A stretch of DNA of 64,000 nucleotides from a bacterium (GTDB taxonomy: Bacteria > Armatimonadota > Zipacnadia > Zipacnadales > UBA11051), in the NCBI GenBank assembly GCA_021372615.1, contig JAJFUB010000041.1:24364-88363 (forward strand), written 5' to 3'. Both the position numbers and the translations under genes were made by a program. The notes beneath the pieces are model-generated. The model was not told where the DNA came from. It ran no database searches and was given only the letters and a program-made list of their open reading frames with translations. Position 1 is the stretch's first letter. The number at the start of each line of letters is the position of its first letter. This document shows, in pieces, positions 27,363 to 36,421 of the stretch.

Positions 27363-27461
27363 GTAGTGCGGGCTTCCAGGCCGCCGCCCGCCCCTTCGGG
27401 CGCACGGCTGTGGGAGCGGTCACCGACCGCGATAGTGGCCATCCGGTCGCGGTCGGTGACC
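27363..27461. repeat. Intergenic repeats between rqcH and the thioesterase
   Basis: GTAGTGCGGGCTTCCAGGCCGCC (27363-27385) belongs to the family at 10117-10174. It is followed by a 14-bp inverted repeat, GGTCACCGACCGCG (27418-27431) with its complement (27448-27461). The palindrome lies downstream of the minus-strand thioesterase gene but has no T-run. Confidence 0.6.
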
Positions 27462-27510
27462 GCGCCCACGCCCGCCTCATCCCCTCATCCCCTCATCCCG
27501 CCCTCCCGCC

Positions 27511-27918
27511 CTACCTGCCGTTGCCCTCCATGTACTTCGCCGTGGCTGTTGCCGTGACGGTGCCATCGGGGAGCGTGATCTCGCCCTCGACCTCGTAGAT
27601 GTTCCGTCGCTGGCTGACCACTCGCGCGCGGATCGTCAGCTCCTGGTCCAGCGGCGTCGGCGCCTTCAGGCGCACGGTCATCTCGGCCGTCACGACCCAG
27701 TGGCCGCGAGACACCAGCCGCCAGGTCATCACCTCATCCAGCAGCGTGCTTACGAGCCCGCCGTGGAGGATCTTGTGCCAGCCCTGGTGGTGGGGCTGGG
27801 GCGTCCAGCGGCAGACGTAGTCCTCGCCCTCCTCGGCGAACTGCATGTGCAGCCCATACGGGTTGTCCTTGCCGCAGGCAAAGCAGAAAGTGTCAGCAAC
27901 GAGTTCTGGTGCGCTCAC
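27511..27918 (-). CDS. Hotdog-fold thioesterase (PaaI-like)
   Basis: 135 residues from a GTG at 27918 with GAGGT upstream. CFACGKDNPYGLHMQF at the N-terminus, HGG and a catalytic Asp/Glu region (LHGGLVSTLLDEVMTW) are typical of acyl-CoA thioesterases of the 4HBT superfamily. It hydrolyses acyl-CoA; the preferred acyl group is unknown. The start is separated from the prepilin gene by the terminator at 27970-28011, so it has its own transcript. Confidence 0.82.
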   Translation of the reverse strand: MSAPELVADTFCFACGKDNPYGLHMQFAEEGEDYVCRWTPQPHHQGWHKILHGGLVSTLLDEVMTWRLVSRGHWVVTAEMTVRLKAPTPLDQELTIRARVVSQRRNIYEVEGEITLPDGTVTATATAKYMEGNGR

Positions 27919-27969
27919 AGGTCTACCTCACAGATGATCCAGGGGCAGAAGCATAGCAGCAATGCGCCG

Positions 27970-28011
27970 AAAAGTAAAAGCAACACCCCACGCCGGGGGC
28001 GTGGGGTGTTG
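27970..28011 (-). terminator. Rho-independent terminator after the prepilin-like gene
   Basis: On the minus strand a 14-bp stem (CAACACCCCACGCC with its complement, 27981-28011) has a 3-base loop and is followed by CTTTTACTTTT (to 27970). It lies 27 bases after the stop at 28038. Confidence 0.85.
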
Positions 28012-28037
28012 AAGGCGCGCGGGTGGTCAGGGGAGGG

Positions 28038-28724
28038 TTACCATTCCCAGATCTGCGTGCCGTTCTCGGCGACGAGGCCGGAGAAGGGCACGGACTTGAC
28101 GTGGCCGTCGAGGTAGCACACGTTCCACTGGCTATTGTGGACACCATCGCCGCCCACACCGCTGGTGGGCTTGGTGCCGCAGTGGATGGTGTTGGGCAGC
28201 ATGGCGCCGGCGTTGGCCCAGGTGACGCAGTCGAAGGCGACGGGAGAGGCAGTGGCGGAGTACGTGGCGCCGGGGATGATCCAGGTCGTGCCGCCCTGGC
28301 CGCGCCGGCAGGTTACGGTCCAGTAGTTGATCCGCGGCCACTGGTTCACATCCGGGCCGCCGCTGGGGCAGTAGAAGATCTGGCGGTTCTTGACATAGGG
28401 CATCAGCACCGCGCCGGCGCTCTTGCCGATGTCACCGTAGCCGCCGTTGGAGTCCGCGGCGTAGTACTGCGCCATCCCGCAGATTTGCCCGCCGCAGGCC
28501 CCGGCGTTCAGGCGGCCGTTGGAGCAGTAGATCGGGCCCCGTTCATCGAAATCCTGGCAGTACTGCAACAGAGCCAGGCCGATCTGCTTGAGGTTGCTCT
28601 GGCAACTGGCCTGACGCGCCTTTTCGCGCGCTTTGGCAAAGACCGGGAAGAGGATCGCCGCGAGAATCGCGATGATGGCAATGACGACCAGCAGTTCAAT
28701 GAGTGTGAAGCCCTTACGTCTCAT
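28038..28724 (-). CDS. Prepilin-like H-X9-DG protein, copy 2
   Basis: 228 residues from the ATG at 28724, with a strong GAAGGAGG. The N-terminal 40 residues are nearly identical to copies 1, 3 and 4. The globular part has many Cys (for example CGGQICG) that the others lack, then the [13 protein letters not shown] motif. It stands alone with its own promoter (28779-28808) and terminator. Confidence 0.88.
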   Translation of the reverse strand: MRRKGFTLIELLVVIAIIAILAAILFPVFAKAREKARQASCQSNLKQIGLALLQYCQDFDERGPIYCSNGRLNAGACGGQICGMAQYYAADSNGGYGDIGKSAGAVLMPYVKNRQIFYCPSGGPDVNQWPRINYWTVTCRRGQGGTTWIIPGATYSATASPVAFDCVTWANAGAMLPNTIHCGTKPTSGVGGDGVHNSQWNVCYLDGHVKSVPFSGLVAENGTQIWEW

Positions 28725-28778
28725 TTCCGACCTCCTTCGGACTCCTGTGTCCCCGTTTGTTGCTAGCTACGTACCACG

Positions 28779-28808
28779 ATTATGCGTCTACGCCGCACTA
28801 ATAGTCAA
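28779..28808 (-). promoter_or_regulatory. Promoter for prepilin-like copy 2
   Basis: On the minus strand there is TTGACT (28803-28808), an 18-base spacer, then CATAAT (28779-28784). The predicted start is near 28772, giving a leader of about 48 bases before the ATG at 28724. Confidence 0.65.
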
Positions 28809-28853
28809 TGGACGCTCTTGTTGCGCAGGTATTCCCAAGATCGTGGTCGGGGG

Positions 28854-31610
28854 CTACTCGTCGCTCGCGGAGGCGGTGAGGGGGGTAGGACCGGCATGGG
28901 CCAGCCAGGCGCGGGCTTCGGCCAGGCAGTCCTCCAGCGACAGGCGGCTGAGCGCACAGCGCTGGATCGAGCGGAAGAAGCGCCGCCCGTAGTGGCGCGT
29001 CCACAGGCGCGGGTCGAGCACGAAGACGATGCCGCGGTCGGTGCGGGTGCGGATTAGGCGCCCCACGCCCTGCTTGAAGCCCACGATGGCCTCGGGGATG
29101 TAGTAATCCCCGACGGGGTCGCCGCCGTGCCGCCGCACGTGCTCCTTGCGGGCCTCGACGATGGGGTCATCCGGCACCGCGAAGGGCAGCTTGGCCAGGA
29201 TGACGCAGCGCAGCGCCGAGCCCGGCACATCCACGCCCTCCCAGAAGCTCTTGAGGCCAAACAGAACGGTGTTGTCATGTTGCCGGAGCTGGTCCAGCAG
29301 CCACCAGCGCGGCCCGGAGAGGTCCTGACATAGCGGCCGCAGGCCCCCCGCCGACAGGCCCGGCGCCAGCGCCTCGAAGGCCTTCTCCATGCGGTTGCGG
29401 GCGGTGAACAGTACGAGCGTGCCGCCCCTGGAGATGGCGCAGATGTCGCCGATGGCCCGCTGGACGACCTCGTTGAACTCGTACTCACGCGGGTCGGGCA
29501 AGTCCGTCGGCACGCACAGCAGCAGTTGCCGCTCCAGATCGAAGGGCGAGGGAAAGCTCTCCTCCCGCACCTGCTCGGGCTCGAGCATCAGCCCCAGGCG
29601 GCGCTTGAAGTGGCCGAACTCCCCGCCGACCGAGAGCGTGGCCGAGGTGAAGATGACGGCCTCCTTGGGCTGGTAGAACAGGGCCTGCAGAAGCTGCCCC
29701 ACCTCAATGGGGGCGGCGCGCAACGACCAGCCCGGCCCGCCGCGCCCTTCCCACACCTCGGCCCAGGTCACGTAGTCCTCCTCATCGCCCTCGGACGACA
29801 GGATCACCTGCGCGGCCAGCTTGAGCTTCTCGGCGCGGGAGGCCAGGGCCGCGGCCTCGGCGCTGAGGCCCTTCAGGTCGGGCCCGCCATGCTCCTCGAT
29901 GTCCGTGAGCTTCTCAGCCAGCGCCGCAAAGCCCTGCTGCACGGCCTCGGCCTCCAGGATGAAGGCCTCGCCGGCACGCTGCACCGGGGCGAACTCCTCG
30001 GCCTCGCGCACCGGGCGCGTCAGGCGCAGGGAAGTGCGTCCGGCCTCACGGGCGTCGCGGCCGTCGGTCAGGCCCTGCACCAGCTCTTCGCCGAGGGCAT
30101 CGCCGGCGGCGATCAGCTCGGAGACGCCTTCGCCCAACACGACGAAGCTCTCGCGGATGAGGTCCACGCTGGGCAGGCCGTCGGCGGCCTGCAGGCGGCG
30201 CTGCATCATCTCCAGCGCCCCGGAGCGCCCCCCCACCCCGACGAGGCGCCCGAAGTTCGACAGCAGCGGCCCGCTCAGCTCCGAGGCGAGGCCGTCGGTG
30301 GCCACCGACTCGATGTTCTGCGCCTCGTCGAAGATGATGTGGCTGTATTCGGGCAGCACCGGCCCCTGCGCATCGGCAAAGACCAGGGCGTGGTTGACCA
30401 CGACGACATCGGCGGAGCGCGCCAGCTCGCGCGCGTGCTCGACCAGGCACACCTTGTGGAAGCTGCAGGCCCGACCGAGGCACGACTCGCCCTGGGAGCG
30501 CATCCGGTCCACGGTGGCGCTCAGCGCGTCTATCTCCTCGTATGCAGCCGGGGATATGCCTTCCAGATCGCCGGTCGGCCGACCCGCCAGCCAGGCCAGC
30601 AGGTGCATCACCGCCAGGCGCTCGGACCAGAACAGGCTGCCGGTGGCATCATCGAGCAGCCACGACAGGGCGCGCAGGCAAGGGTAGTTGCCCCGGCCCT
30701 TCAGCAGCGCCGCCCGGAAGCTCACCGGCAGCGCCGCCGCCAGCAGCGGCAGGTCCTGCGACAGCAACTGCTCCTGCAGGTTGCGCGTGTTGGTGGACAC
30801 GATGACAGGCTTGCCGTGCTCGCGGGCCCACAGCACAGCAGGCGCCAGATAGGCCAGCGACTTGCCGACCCCCGTGCCGGCCTCCACCACCAACACACCG
30901 CCATCCACCAGCGTCTGCGCCACCGACCGCGCCATGTCAATCTGCGCCTGGCGCTCTTCATACTTGGGGTGCGCCTGCGCAATGGCCCCGCCCGGAGAGA
31001 ACAGCTCGCCCATGAGCTGCGGTAGCGGCTCGGGCCCGCCCTCCTGCGCAGGGCGCTCGATCTTCTCGACCTCGGGCACCAGCCGTCCCAGATGTGCCAG
31101 CGGCGTCTGCCGCTCCAGCGCTGTCAGCTCCGGCCACGGCAGCCAGGGCAGGTTGCTCCCATCGCCCCGCAGGGCGCTCAGCAGCACCAGCAGACTGCGC
31201 GGCAGGGCGCGGAAGCGTTCGCCGAGCGCCTCGTGCAGGATGGGGAGCAGATCGAGATCGGTCTTCTGCGGGGGGAGGTCCAGATGCTCGGCCAGGGCGG
31301 GCAGCGCGAAGTCAGGCGCGTCGGCCGCGGCCACCAGCGCCCCCTCGAACAGGTCCACCAGCGTGCCCAGCAGCTTGCGCGTGCGGGAGAGCAGTTGCGT
31401 GTGGGAGAGCAGGTCGGTCAGCTCCCCGCCGCGATAGCAGATCAGGGGCCCCTCGCCGGCCCACTCGACGAACTTCTGCAGCTCGCGCAACTGCTGGGCA
31501 CGCTTGCTCCAGCGCCAGCGCTTGCGCTCGTGCCCGCGGGCAGCCTGCAGGCAGGCGTGCTCGTCTTCCGACGAGAGCACGACATAGATGGGGGGATGTT
31601 CGTCGCTCAT
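28854..31610 (-). CDS. dinG: ATP-dependent helicase, DinG/XPD-like
   Basis: 918 residues from the ATG at 31610; an upstream start would add a GC-rich leader. Superfamily 2 helicase signatures: Walker A EAGTGVGKS, Walker B IIFDEAQNIE, and motif VI region WEGVDVPGSALRC. Four Cys between motifs I and II (YPC, ESCLGRACSFHKVC) would hold a 4Fe-4S cluster, as in DinG and XPD. It unwinds 5'-overhang DNA in repair. The first 240 residues carry no recognised domain. It lies 77 bases downstream of an unusual ssb on the same strand. Confidence 0.9.
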   Translation of the reverse strand: MSDEHPPIYVVLSSEDEHACLQAARGHERKRWRWSKRAQQLRELQKFVEWAGEGPLICYRGGELTDLLSHTQLLSRTRKLLGTLVDLFEGALVAAADAPDFALPALAEHLDLPPQKTDLDLLPILHEALGERFRALPRSLLVLLSALRGDGSNLPWLPWPELTALERQTPLAHLGRLVPEVEKIERPAQEGGPEPLPQLMGELFSPGGAIAQAHPKYEERQAQIDMARSVAQTLVDGGVLVVEAGTGVGKSLAYLAPAVLWAREHGKPVIVSTNTRNLQEQLLSQDLPLLAAALPVSFRAALLKGRGNYPCLRALSWLLDDATGSLFWSERLAVMHLLAWLAGRPTGDLEGISPAAYEEIDALSATVDRMRSQGESCLGRACSFHKVCLVEHARELARSADVVVVNHALVFADAQGPVLPEYSHIIFDEAQNIESVATDGLASELSGPLLSNFGRLVGVGGRSGALEMMQRRLQAADGLPSVDLIRESFVVLGEGVSELIAAGDALGEELVQGLTDGRDAREAGRTSLRLTRPVREAEEFAPVQRAGEAFILEAEAVQQGFAALAEKLTDIEEHGGPDLKGLSAEAAALASRAEKLKLAAQVILSSEGDEEDYVTWAEVWEGRGGPGWSLRAAPIEVGQLLQALFYQPKEAVIFTSATLSVGGEFGHFKRRLGLMLEPEQVREESFPSPFDLERQLLLCVPTDLPDPREYEFNEVVQRAIGDICAISRGGTLVLFTARNRMEKAFEALAPGLSAGGLRPLCQDLSGPRWWLLDQLRQHDNTVLFGLKSFWEGVDVPGSALRCVILAKLPFAVPDDPIVEARKEHVRRHGGDPVGDYYIPEAIVGFKQGVGRLIRTRTDRGIVFVLDPRLWTRHYGRRFFRSIQRCALSRLSLEDCLAEARAWLAHAGPTPLTASASDE

Positions 31611-31635
31611 GGGAGGGCCCCGGCGCCGCCTGCGC

Positions 31636-31667
31636 AAAGAAGAACAGCCACCATCGCTGGTGGCTGT
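31636..31667 (-). terminator. Terminator after ssb
   Basis: On the minus strand ACAGCCACCA and its complement (31644-31667) with a 4-base loop are followed by TCTTCTTT. It sits between ssb and dinG, so at least part of the ssb transcript ends here. Confidence 0.65.
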
Positions 31668-31687
31668 CGGCTCATGGCTCCTGGCGG

Positions 31688-32146
31688 CTACTGGGCACAG
31701 GCTGCGGAGGAGGCGCTCTTCCCGTCAGCCAGGGCTTCCTGGACCAGGCCGATGGCGTTCTGCAGCAACTCGCCCGACCAACAGTCCCGCTTCAGTTCGT
31801 CCACATTCACATCGCCGCTGAGCAGGGGCTTGTCCAGGGGCTGGATGTACTTGGCCTTGACGATGGTGAGGTGTTCGCGGCCCCCGCGCGTGCTGTAGCT
31901 TTCCTTATTGAGGGTGCCGATGACGAGCATCCGCGTGCCCTCTTTGATGTTGTCCACAGCCCAGCGTCCGAGGTCTTCCCAGACATCCACCAGGAACAGG
32001 TCCGAGACCGGTTCCCCTGTCGCCCGGTTGAACGGCCGGTCCACCTCAAAGCTGAATTCGGCCTTCACCTGCCCCGACGACTTCTGTCTCAACGTTGCGT
32101 CTCGCGTCGCGAAACCCGACAAGAGCACCAGGTTCAGATCTGCCAC
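31688..32146 (-). CDS. ssb: Single-stranded DNA-binding protein lacking the acidic tail
   Basis: 152 residues from a GTG at 32146, chosen because GGAGGTGG precedes it; the longer frame adds a non-homologous leader. The OB fold (LNLVLLSGFATRDATLRQKSSG ... VDVWEDLG ... TLNKESYSTRGG) is recognisable. Canonical SSB ends with an acidic DDDxPF-type tip that recruits partners. This one ends SASSAACAQ and has no acidic cluster, so it may be a paralogue with a special role. The dinG gene follows, after a terminator-like hairpin. Confidence 0.82.
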   Translation of the reverse strand: MADLNLVLLSGFATRDATLRQKSSGQVKAEFSFEVDRPFNRATGEPVSDLFLVDVWEDLGRWAVDNIKEGTRMLVIGTLNKESYSTRGGREHLTIVKAKYIQPLDKPLLSGDVNVDELKRDCWSGELLQNAIGLVQEALADGKSASSAACAQ

Positions 32147-32279
32147 TGCACCCACCTCCGCGGGGGTCCACCCTCTTCTTCGGCCACGCCCCACACAGGT
32201 GGGTGACTGCGGCGAAGAGGCTCCTTGCAGGCGTAAACAACTTGCGCGGACGACCGGAAAGACTCGTCAACGGGCGTTC

Positions 32280-32309
32280 AGGGTACAGCAAAGAGCTTAC
32301 CCCTGTCAA
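32280..32309 (-). promoter_or_regulatory. Possible promoter for ssb
   Basis: On the minus strand TTGACA (32304-32309) with an 18-base spacer to TACCCT (32280-32285). The -35 box is perfect and the -10 weak. It would give a 5' leader of about 130 bases. Confidence 0.4.
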
Positions 32310-32426
32310 CGAGGAGAACCGAGAATTCGTCACAATTCGCAAATAGCCTGTCAGGGCCGGACAGGCCCCTCAGGATTGATTTTCGCTGAGATGGCGGCCG
32401 GCGGCCCGAGGCCGCCAGGGCAGGCG

Positions 32427-34706
32427 TCAGCGGCCCATGTATACCCGCACACCGTGCGGCTCGAGTTGGTCGGCGAACTCCCCGGCCGCCACCCCCTGCA
32501 CCTTGCGGGTGTCGAAGGCGACTTCGAGCAGGGCCGTCTTCATCCCCGGCACGCTGAGCTTCAGCGGCGCGGCCACCGAGAGCGGGTTGGCGGCCAGCAC
32601 ATAGCAGGCGTCGTTGTAGCGGAACCCGCGCACGGCGACCTGCGGGTTGTCGCACTGCACCGCTACCGGCTCGCCCTCCAGCAGCACGGGGGTCAGCGCG
32701 CGCAGCTCCTGGTTGACGCGCTTGACGCCCTGCCACAGGTCGGGGGCGTCGCGGGGCGCGAGGTAGTCAAGCTGTGTGCGCGAGGCCGCCACGCGGTAGG
32801 AGAACGAGAACAGCCCGTTGGCGCCCCGGGCGAGGCTCTGGTAGGCCATGCAGCGGTACTCGTCGGCGGTCGGCGGCCGGCCGTTGCCCTTGGGGTCCAG
32901 GCGGCTGTCGGTGGCGTATGCCGCGCCGGTGATCTGGATCAGGGGCCAGATCGGTCGCCGGTTGGCGCACAGCTCCTGGGCCCGGGTCAGCAGCACATCC
33001 ACCGCGCGCAGGTCGCCCGGCGGCTCCGGCTCGGTCCAGGGCATCAGGACGTCACAGAAGGAGCTGTAGTGCTCGAGGCGTGAGAGCGACCCGACGGCCA
33101 GGCACACCGGGTGGCGCGGGTCGAGTTCTGCCACCATGCCGTACACGGCATCCATGAGCGCGGGCGGGGCCGGCGGCGACTCGGTCTCCGGGCGCTGCAG
33201 CACGTACCAGCCGACCAGGTTGGGCACACTGGCGTGCCGTTGCATCTGGGTCTGCCAGAAGTCGCGCTCCGTGTTGGCCGAGGACACGATGGCGGCCAGC
33301 CCGAGCTTCTGGGCGGTCTCCATCATGTCCGTGCTGGCCACCCGCGAGGGCAGGACGACCGTGTTGAACCCCGCCTCGGCCACGGACGCCAGATCGCCTT
33401 CGTCCAGCGCCATGAATATGCCCAGCGGCAAGCGCCGCTGCGCGCCCAGGACGAGGCGCAGGCGCTCGTCGTAGCCGGCCACGCCGGGGCGCGGCTCGGG
33501 CTTGGTGATCGGGAGGTCGAACTCCGCGATCGGGTTCCCGCCCTGCAGGGCCCGCAGGTGCACCGCATAGGCGCCGGTCAGCATCTGGCCCAGGGGTCGC
33601 CGCACCTGCCAGCGTCCGTCCTCGCCGAGCGCGATGCCGGGCAGGTCCTGGCCCAGACCGGCGAGGCGGCCATCGAGCTTCAGTTGACGCCGCAACTCCG
33701 GCGTGGCGTTCAGGGAGCCCTCCGCCACCAGTTCGGGTGTCGGTATTCCTGGCAGGATCGTGGCGCGGAAGGCCGGCGACACGATCCGCCCCTCGATGAG
33801 GCCGGGAATCGCGTCCGACACTTCATCATAGATGACGTCTTCCTGCTCGCTGGAGAGGGTGAGGGCGAGCAGAGCGGACTTGTCGAGGGGATAGGAGTAG
33901 CCGATGGTGACGTCCTGGGGCTTGCCCGGCGACAGGCGCACGCTGGTGCGCGAGGGCTTGCCGGAGCCCTTCGTGGTGCGCACCTGGAGCCCGATCCGCA
34001 CCGGCAGCGTGTCAGCGGTGCGGTTCGTCAGGCGCAGCCGAGCCTCGCGGCCGCCCTTGGCGTTCACAACGATGCCAGGCGAGATCAGCTCACACTGCAC
34101 CTCCGCCGGATGGGTCTTGAGCGAGACGCCGTCCACGAAGAGACCGCCCCGGCCGCGTATCTGCAGCATGACCACAGCCTGGCGTGCGGCCGGCAGCAGG
34201 CGCACATGCCAGGTCACGTTCTGCCACTGCTTGGGTGAGGTCTCCAGGGATACGGTCTCGGAACTCAGGACCGGCGTGCCCCATTCCTTGGCCGCGAAGT
34301 CCTCGGCGAAGGTCACGACCACCAACTCCGGCATGACTCCGGCCTCGGCGCGGTACGACAGCGACAGCAGGAGCTGCTGCGAAGACACCGTGCCCAGCGA
34401 GACGGGGTGGCTGAAGCAGGCGTAGAGCACCGGGCTGGAGGTGCCCCGCAACTCCAGGCAACGCTGGCCGAAGCGAGCGCCGCCCGTGAGGCGCGAAGCG
34501 GCGTGCTTGCTGTCGCCCCAGTCGCGCGTGCCCCAGTTCTCCGGCCCGCCCTCGGAGTCGAGCGTCTCGAAACCGCCGTTGGCGAGCAGCTCCAGCGTCT
34601 CCGCTGCCCACGCGGCGCCGCTCAGCGCCAGAGCCAATCCCAGCACCGTCACGATGGCCGCCGTGCGGGGGCCGTCTCCTGCCTGTCGCCCGTTATGTGC
34701 TCGCAA
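32427..34706 (-). CDS. Secreted protein with CBM-like N-terminus and TIM-barrel-like middle
   Basis: 759 residues. The TTG at 34706 has GGAGG just before it and overlaps the end of ridA; later starts would remove the positive end of the signal peptide (VTVLGLALALSGAAWA). The N-terminal domain (LLANGGFETLDSEGGPENWG ... RGGLFVDGVSL) resembles CBM4/9-type jelly rolls. The middle (LPLGIFMALDEGDLASVAEAGFNTVVLPSR and 'VPNLVGWYVLQRPE') has the look of a glycosidase TIM barrel, but no confident catalytic pair was identified. A beta-sandwich follows. It is probably an extracellular glycan-active or binding protein; the family is unassigned. Confidence 0.65.
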   Translation of the reverse strand: MRAHNGRQAGDGPRTAAIVTVLGLALALSGAAWAAETLELLANGGFETLDSEGGPENWGTRDWGDSKHAASRLTGGARFGQRCLELRGTSSPVLYACFSHPVSLGTVSSQQLLLSLSYRAEAGVMPELVVVTFAEDFAAKEWGTPVLSSETVSLETSPKQWQNVTWHVRLLPAARQAVVMLQIRGRGGLFVDGVSLKTHPAEVQCELISPGIVVNAKGGREARLRLTNRTADTLPVRIGLQVRTTKGSGKPSRTSVRLSPGKPQDVTIGYSYPLDKSALLALTLSSEQEDVIYDEVSDAIPGLIEGRIVSPAFRATILPGIPTPELVAEGSLNATPELRRQLKLDGRLAGLGQDLPGIALGEDGRWQVRRPLGQMLTGAYAVHLRALQGGNPIAEFDLPITKPEPRPGVAGYDERLRLVLGAQRRLPLGIFMALDEGDLASVAEAGFNTVVLPSRVASTDMMETAQKLGLAAIVSSANTERDFWQTQMQRHASVPNLVGWYVLQRPETESPPAPPALMDAVYGMVAELDPRHPVCLAVGSLSRLEHYSSFCDVLMPWTEPEPPGDLRAVDVLLTRAQELCANRRPIWPLIQITGAAYATDSRLDPKGNGRPPTADEYRCMAYQSLARGANGLFSFSYRVAASRTQLDYLAPRDAPDLWQGVKRVNQELRALTPVLLEGEPVAVQCDNPQVAVRGFRYNDACYVLAANPLSVAAPLKLSVPGMKTALLEVAFDTRKVQGVAAGEFADQLEPHGVRVYMGR

Positions 34707-35079
34707 TGGCCTCCACCTCGATCAGAACGTCCAGGGGCAGTCGCGCCACCTGCACGGCGCTGCGCGCCGGTGGCGCCTGCGGGAAGTACTCGGCATATAT
34801 GGCATTGAACTCGGCAAAATGTTCCATGTTCTGCATGAACACCGTGGTCTTGACGACCTGCGCCAGGGAGCTGCCGCAGTCTTCCAGCAGCCGCGACAGG
34901 TTGTCCAGGGCCTGCCGGGCCTGCTCGGCGATGCCGCCGGGCACGGGCTTGCGGGTGGCGGCGTCGAGCGGAATGACGCCGGAGCAGAACAGCAGGTCGC
35001 CACAGCGCACAGCCTGCGAGTACGGCCCGACGGCCGGGGGAATGCGGTCACTGCTGAGGCACTGCTTGTCGGGGGGCAT
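34693..35079 (-). CDS. RidA-family enamine/imine deaminase
   Basis: 128 residues from the ATG at 35079 (GAGGTGACC upstream). The sequence (IPPAVGPYSQAVRCGDLLFCSGVIPLD ... ARSAVQVARLPLDVLIEVEAIA) is typical of the YjgF/YER057c/UK114 family, with the Arg that holds the substrate carboxylate in ARSAVQV. RidA removes reactive 2-aminoacrylate-type intermediates; related proteins act as stress-activated chaperones. It overlaps the start of the next gene by 14 bases on the same strand. Confidence 0.92.
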   Translation of the reverse strand: MPPDKQCLSSDRIPPAVGPYSQAVRCGDLLFCSGVIPLDAATRKPVPGGIAEQARQALDNLSRLLEDCGSSLAQVVKTTVFMQNMEHFAEFNAIYAEYFPQAPPARSAVQVARLPLDVLIEVEAIAST

Positions 35080-35162
35080 GGAGGTCACCTCGTGGGAACA
35101 TGGCCCGCATGGGCACAGGAGAGGTTCACCCCGCGGCGGAGGGAATCCTGCGGGCAAGAGCG

Positions 35163-35178
35163 ACGGGGGCTTCCGCCC
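35163..35178. repeat. Short inverted repeat upstream of ridA
   Basis: GGGGGCTTCCGCCCCC is a small GC-rich stem in the 288-base gap between ridA and the methyltransferase gene. No promoter or small gene was recognised elsewhere in that gap. Confidence 0.4.
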
Positions 35179-35367
35179 CCGCCTAGATTGAGCCGGCCCT
35201 CCGGGCCTCGACGGCAATGGCCCCTCGGCAGTCGCCGGTGGCGACGGCGGCGTGCGGAGGCCGTCAGCGCCGGAGGCGCGGCTCATGCTAGGCGGGCGCG
35301 GGAGCGCCCGTCCGCCGGGCTGCCCCTATCCTCCTCCTCCACCAGGAGCCCCGGGCCGCAGACCCCG

Positions 35368-36285
35368 TCACTCCCCCTGCAGCACGTACACATGCCGCAC
35401 AAGCTGCCACTTCCTCACCCGCGCGTGGCGCAAGATGGTGTAGCCCAGATCGTCCAGCAGCTTGTCCAAGTCGCGCGCGGCCACGATGGCGACCCGGCGG
35501 GCACTGCGACCCAGCGGCCCCAGCAGTTCCCGGTAGAGTTGCTCGTCCATCGGCAGGTTCCGCCCGTACGGCAGGTCCAGGACGGCCGCATCGAAGCGAC
35601 CGGCCAGGCGCCGCGCGTCGGCCCGGAACAGCCGCAAAGGGAGGCCCAGGTGCCGCAGGTTCTCCGCCAGGCCGCGCAGCATCTTGGGGTTGGTGTCGGC
35701 GCCGAAGGCAGTCACGCCGGCGTCGAGCGCCTCGATCAGCGGAGTGCCGATGCCACAGCAGGGATCAATGAGGGTGTCGCCGGGGGCGGCGACGAGATTG
35801 ACCAGGGCGCGCGAGAAGCGCTGGGGCAGGGCGCTGGAGAAGTGTACCGGCCGGTCAATGCCGCGCAGCCAGTGGCTGCCGCCGGTGCTGATGATCCGGC
35901 CGAAAGCCCAGGCGCCGGACACGGCCACCACCCCCAGCCGCACCCGCGGGTGGTGCAGATCCGGCCGCCCGGTGATGGCATTGGCCACCCGCAGGATAGT
36001 GTCGTCCTTGTGCTCGGCCACCTTCGGCGGCGGGCGCAGGAACTGCAGCCTGAAGCCCTCGTAGGCGACCCGGCGGGCGAGGCAGTCCGCGACCAGCTCA
36101 TCCAGGGAGTGCCCGGCAGCCTCGACGTGGACGCAGTCGCGCAGGTAGGCGGCGCGGGTGATGTCCACCGCCCACGGAGCGCGGACGAGGCGGCCCTGTG
36201 GCTCGCTGCCGGTGAAGGCCCAGGCCTCGGCGGCGGCCAGTTCGGCCTCGTCCTCGGGGCAGTGGATGGTGTAGACGTAGCCCAA
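35368..36285 (-). CDS. TRM11/UPF0020-type RNA methyltransferase
   Basis: 305 residues from a TTG at 36285, chosen because GCAGGAG precedes it and the longer frame reads back through the palindromic repeat at 36303-36351. The C-terminal half is a SAM methyltransferase: motif I region LIDPCCGIGTPLIEA, and the catalytic DLPYG, the usual N/D-P-P-Y form. TRM11-like enzymes make N2-methylguanosine in tRNA. The N-terminal region may hold a THUMP-like RNA-binding fold but is not certain. Confidence 0.8.
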   Translation of the reverse strand: MGYVYTIHCPEDEAELAAAEAWAFTGSEPQGRLVRAPWAVDITRAAYLRDCVHVEAAGHSLDELVADCLARRVAYEGFRLQFLRPPPKVAEHKDDTILRVANAITGRPDLHHPRVRLGVVAVSGAWAFGRIISTGGSHWLRGIDRPVHFSSALPQRFSRALVNLVAAPGDTLIDPCCGIGTPLIEALDAGVTAFGADTNPKMLRGLAENLRHLGLPLRLFRADARRLAGRFDAAVLDLPYGRNLPMDEQLYRELLGPLGRSARRVAIVAARDLDKLLDDLGYTILRHARVRKWQLVRHVYVLQGE

Positions 36286-36302
36286 GGCGACTCCTGCGTT
36301 CC

Positions 36303-36351
36303 GTAGCGCGGGCGGCCTCGCCCGCGCGGGCAGGCGAGCCGCCTGCCCTAC
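36303..36351. repeat. GTAG-type intergenic palindromic repeat, copy 4 (reversed halves)
   Basis: It begins GTAGCGCGGGCGGCCTCGCC and ends GGGCAGGCGAGCCGCCTGCCCTAC; the halves are in the opposite order to copies 1-3, as if inverted. It lies directly upstream of the TTG start at 36285. Confidence 0.75.
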
Positions 36352-36421
36352 GGGGTCTGACGCACCGGCCGTGGGGCCCGCGGCATACGACGCTGCACCC
36401 ACGGCCCTCGCTGTCAGCCCC

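Noticed and set aside
36286..36402. An N-terminal extension of the TRM11-like gene
   Set aside because: It reads through the palindromic repeat at 36303-36351; the TTG at 36285 follows GCAGGAG.
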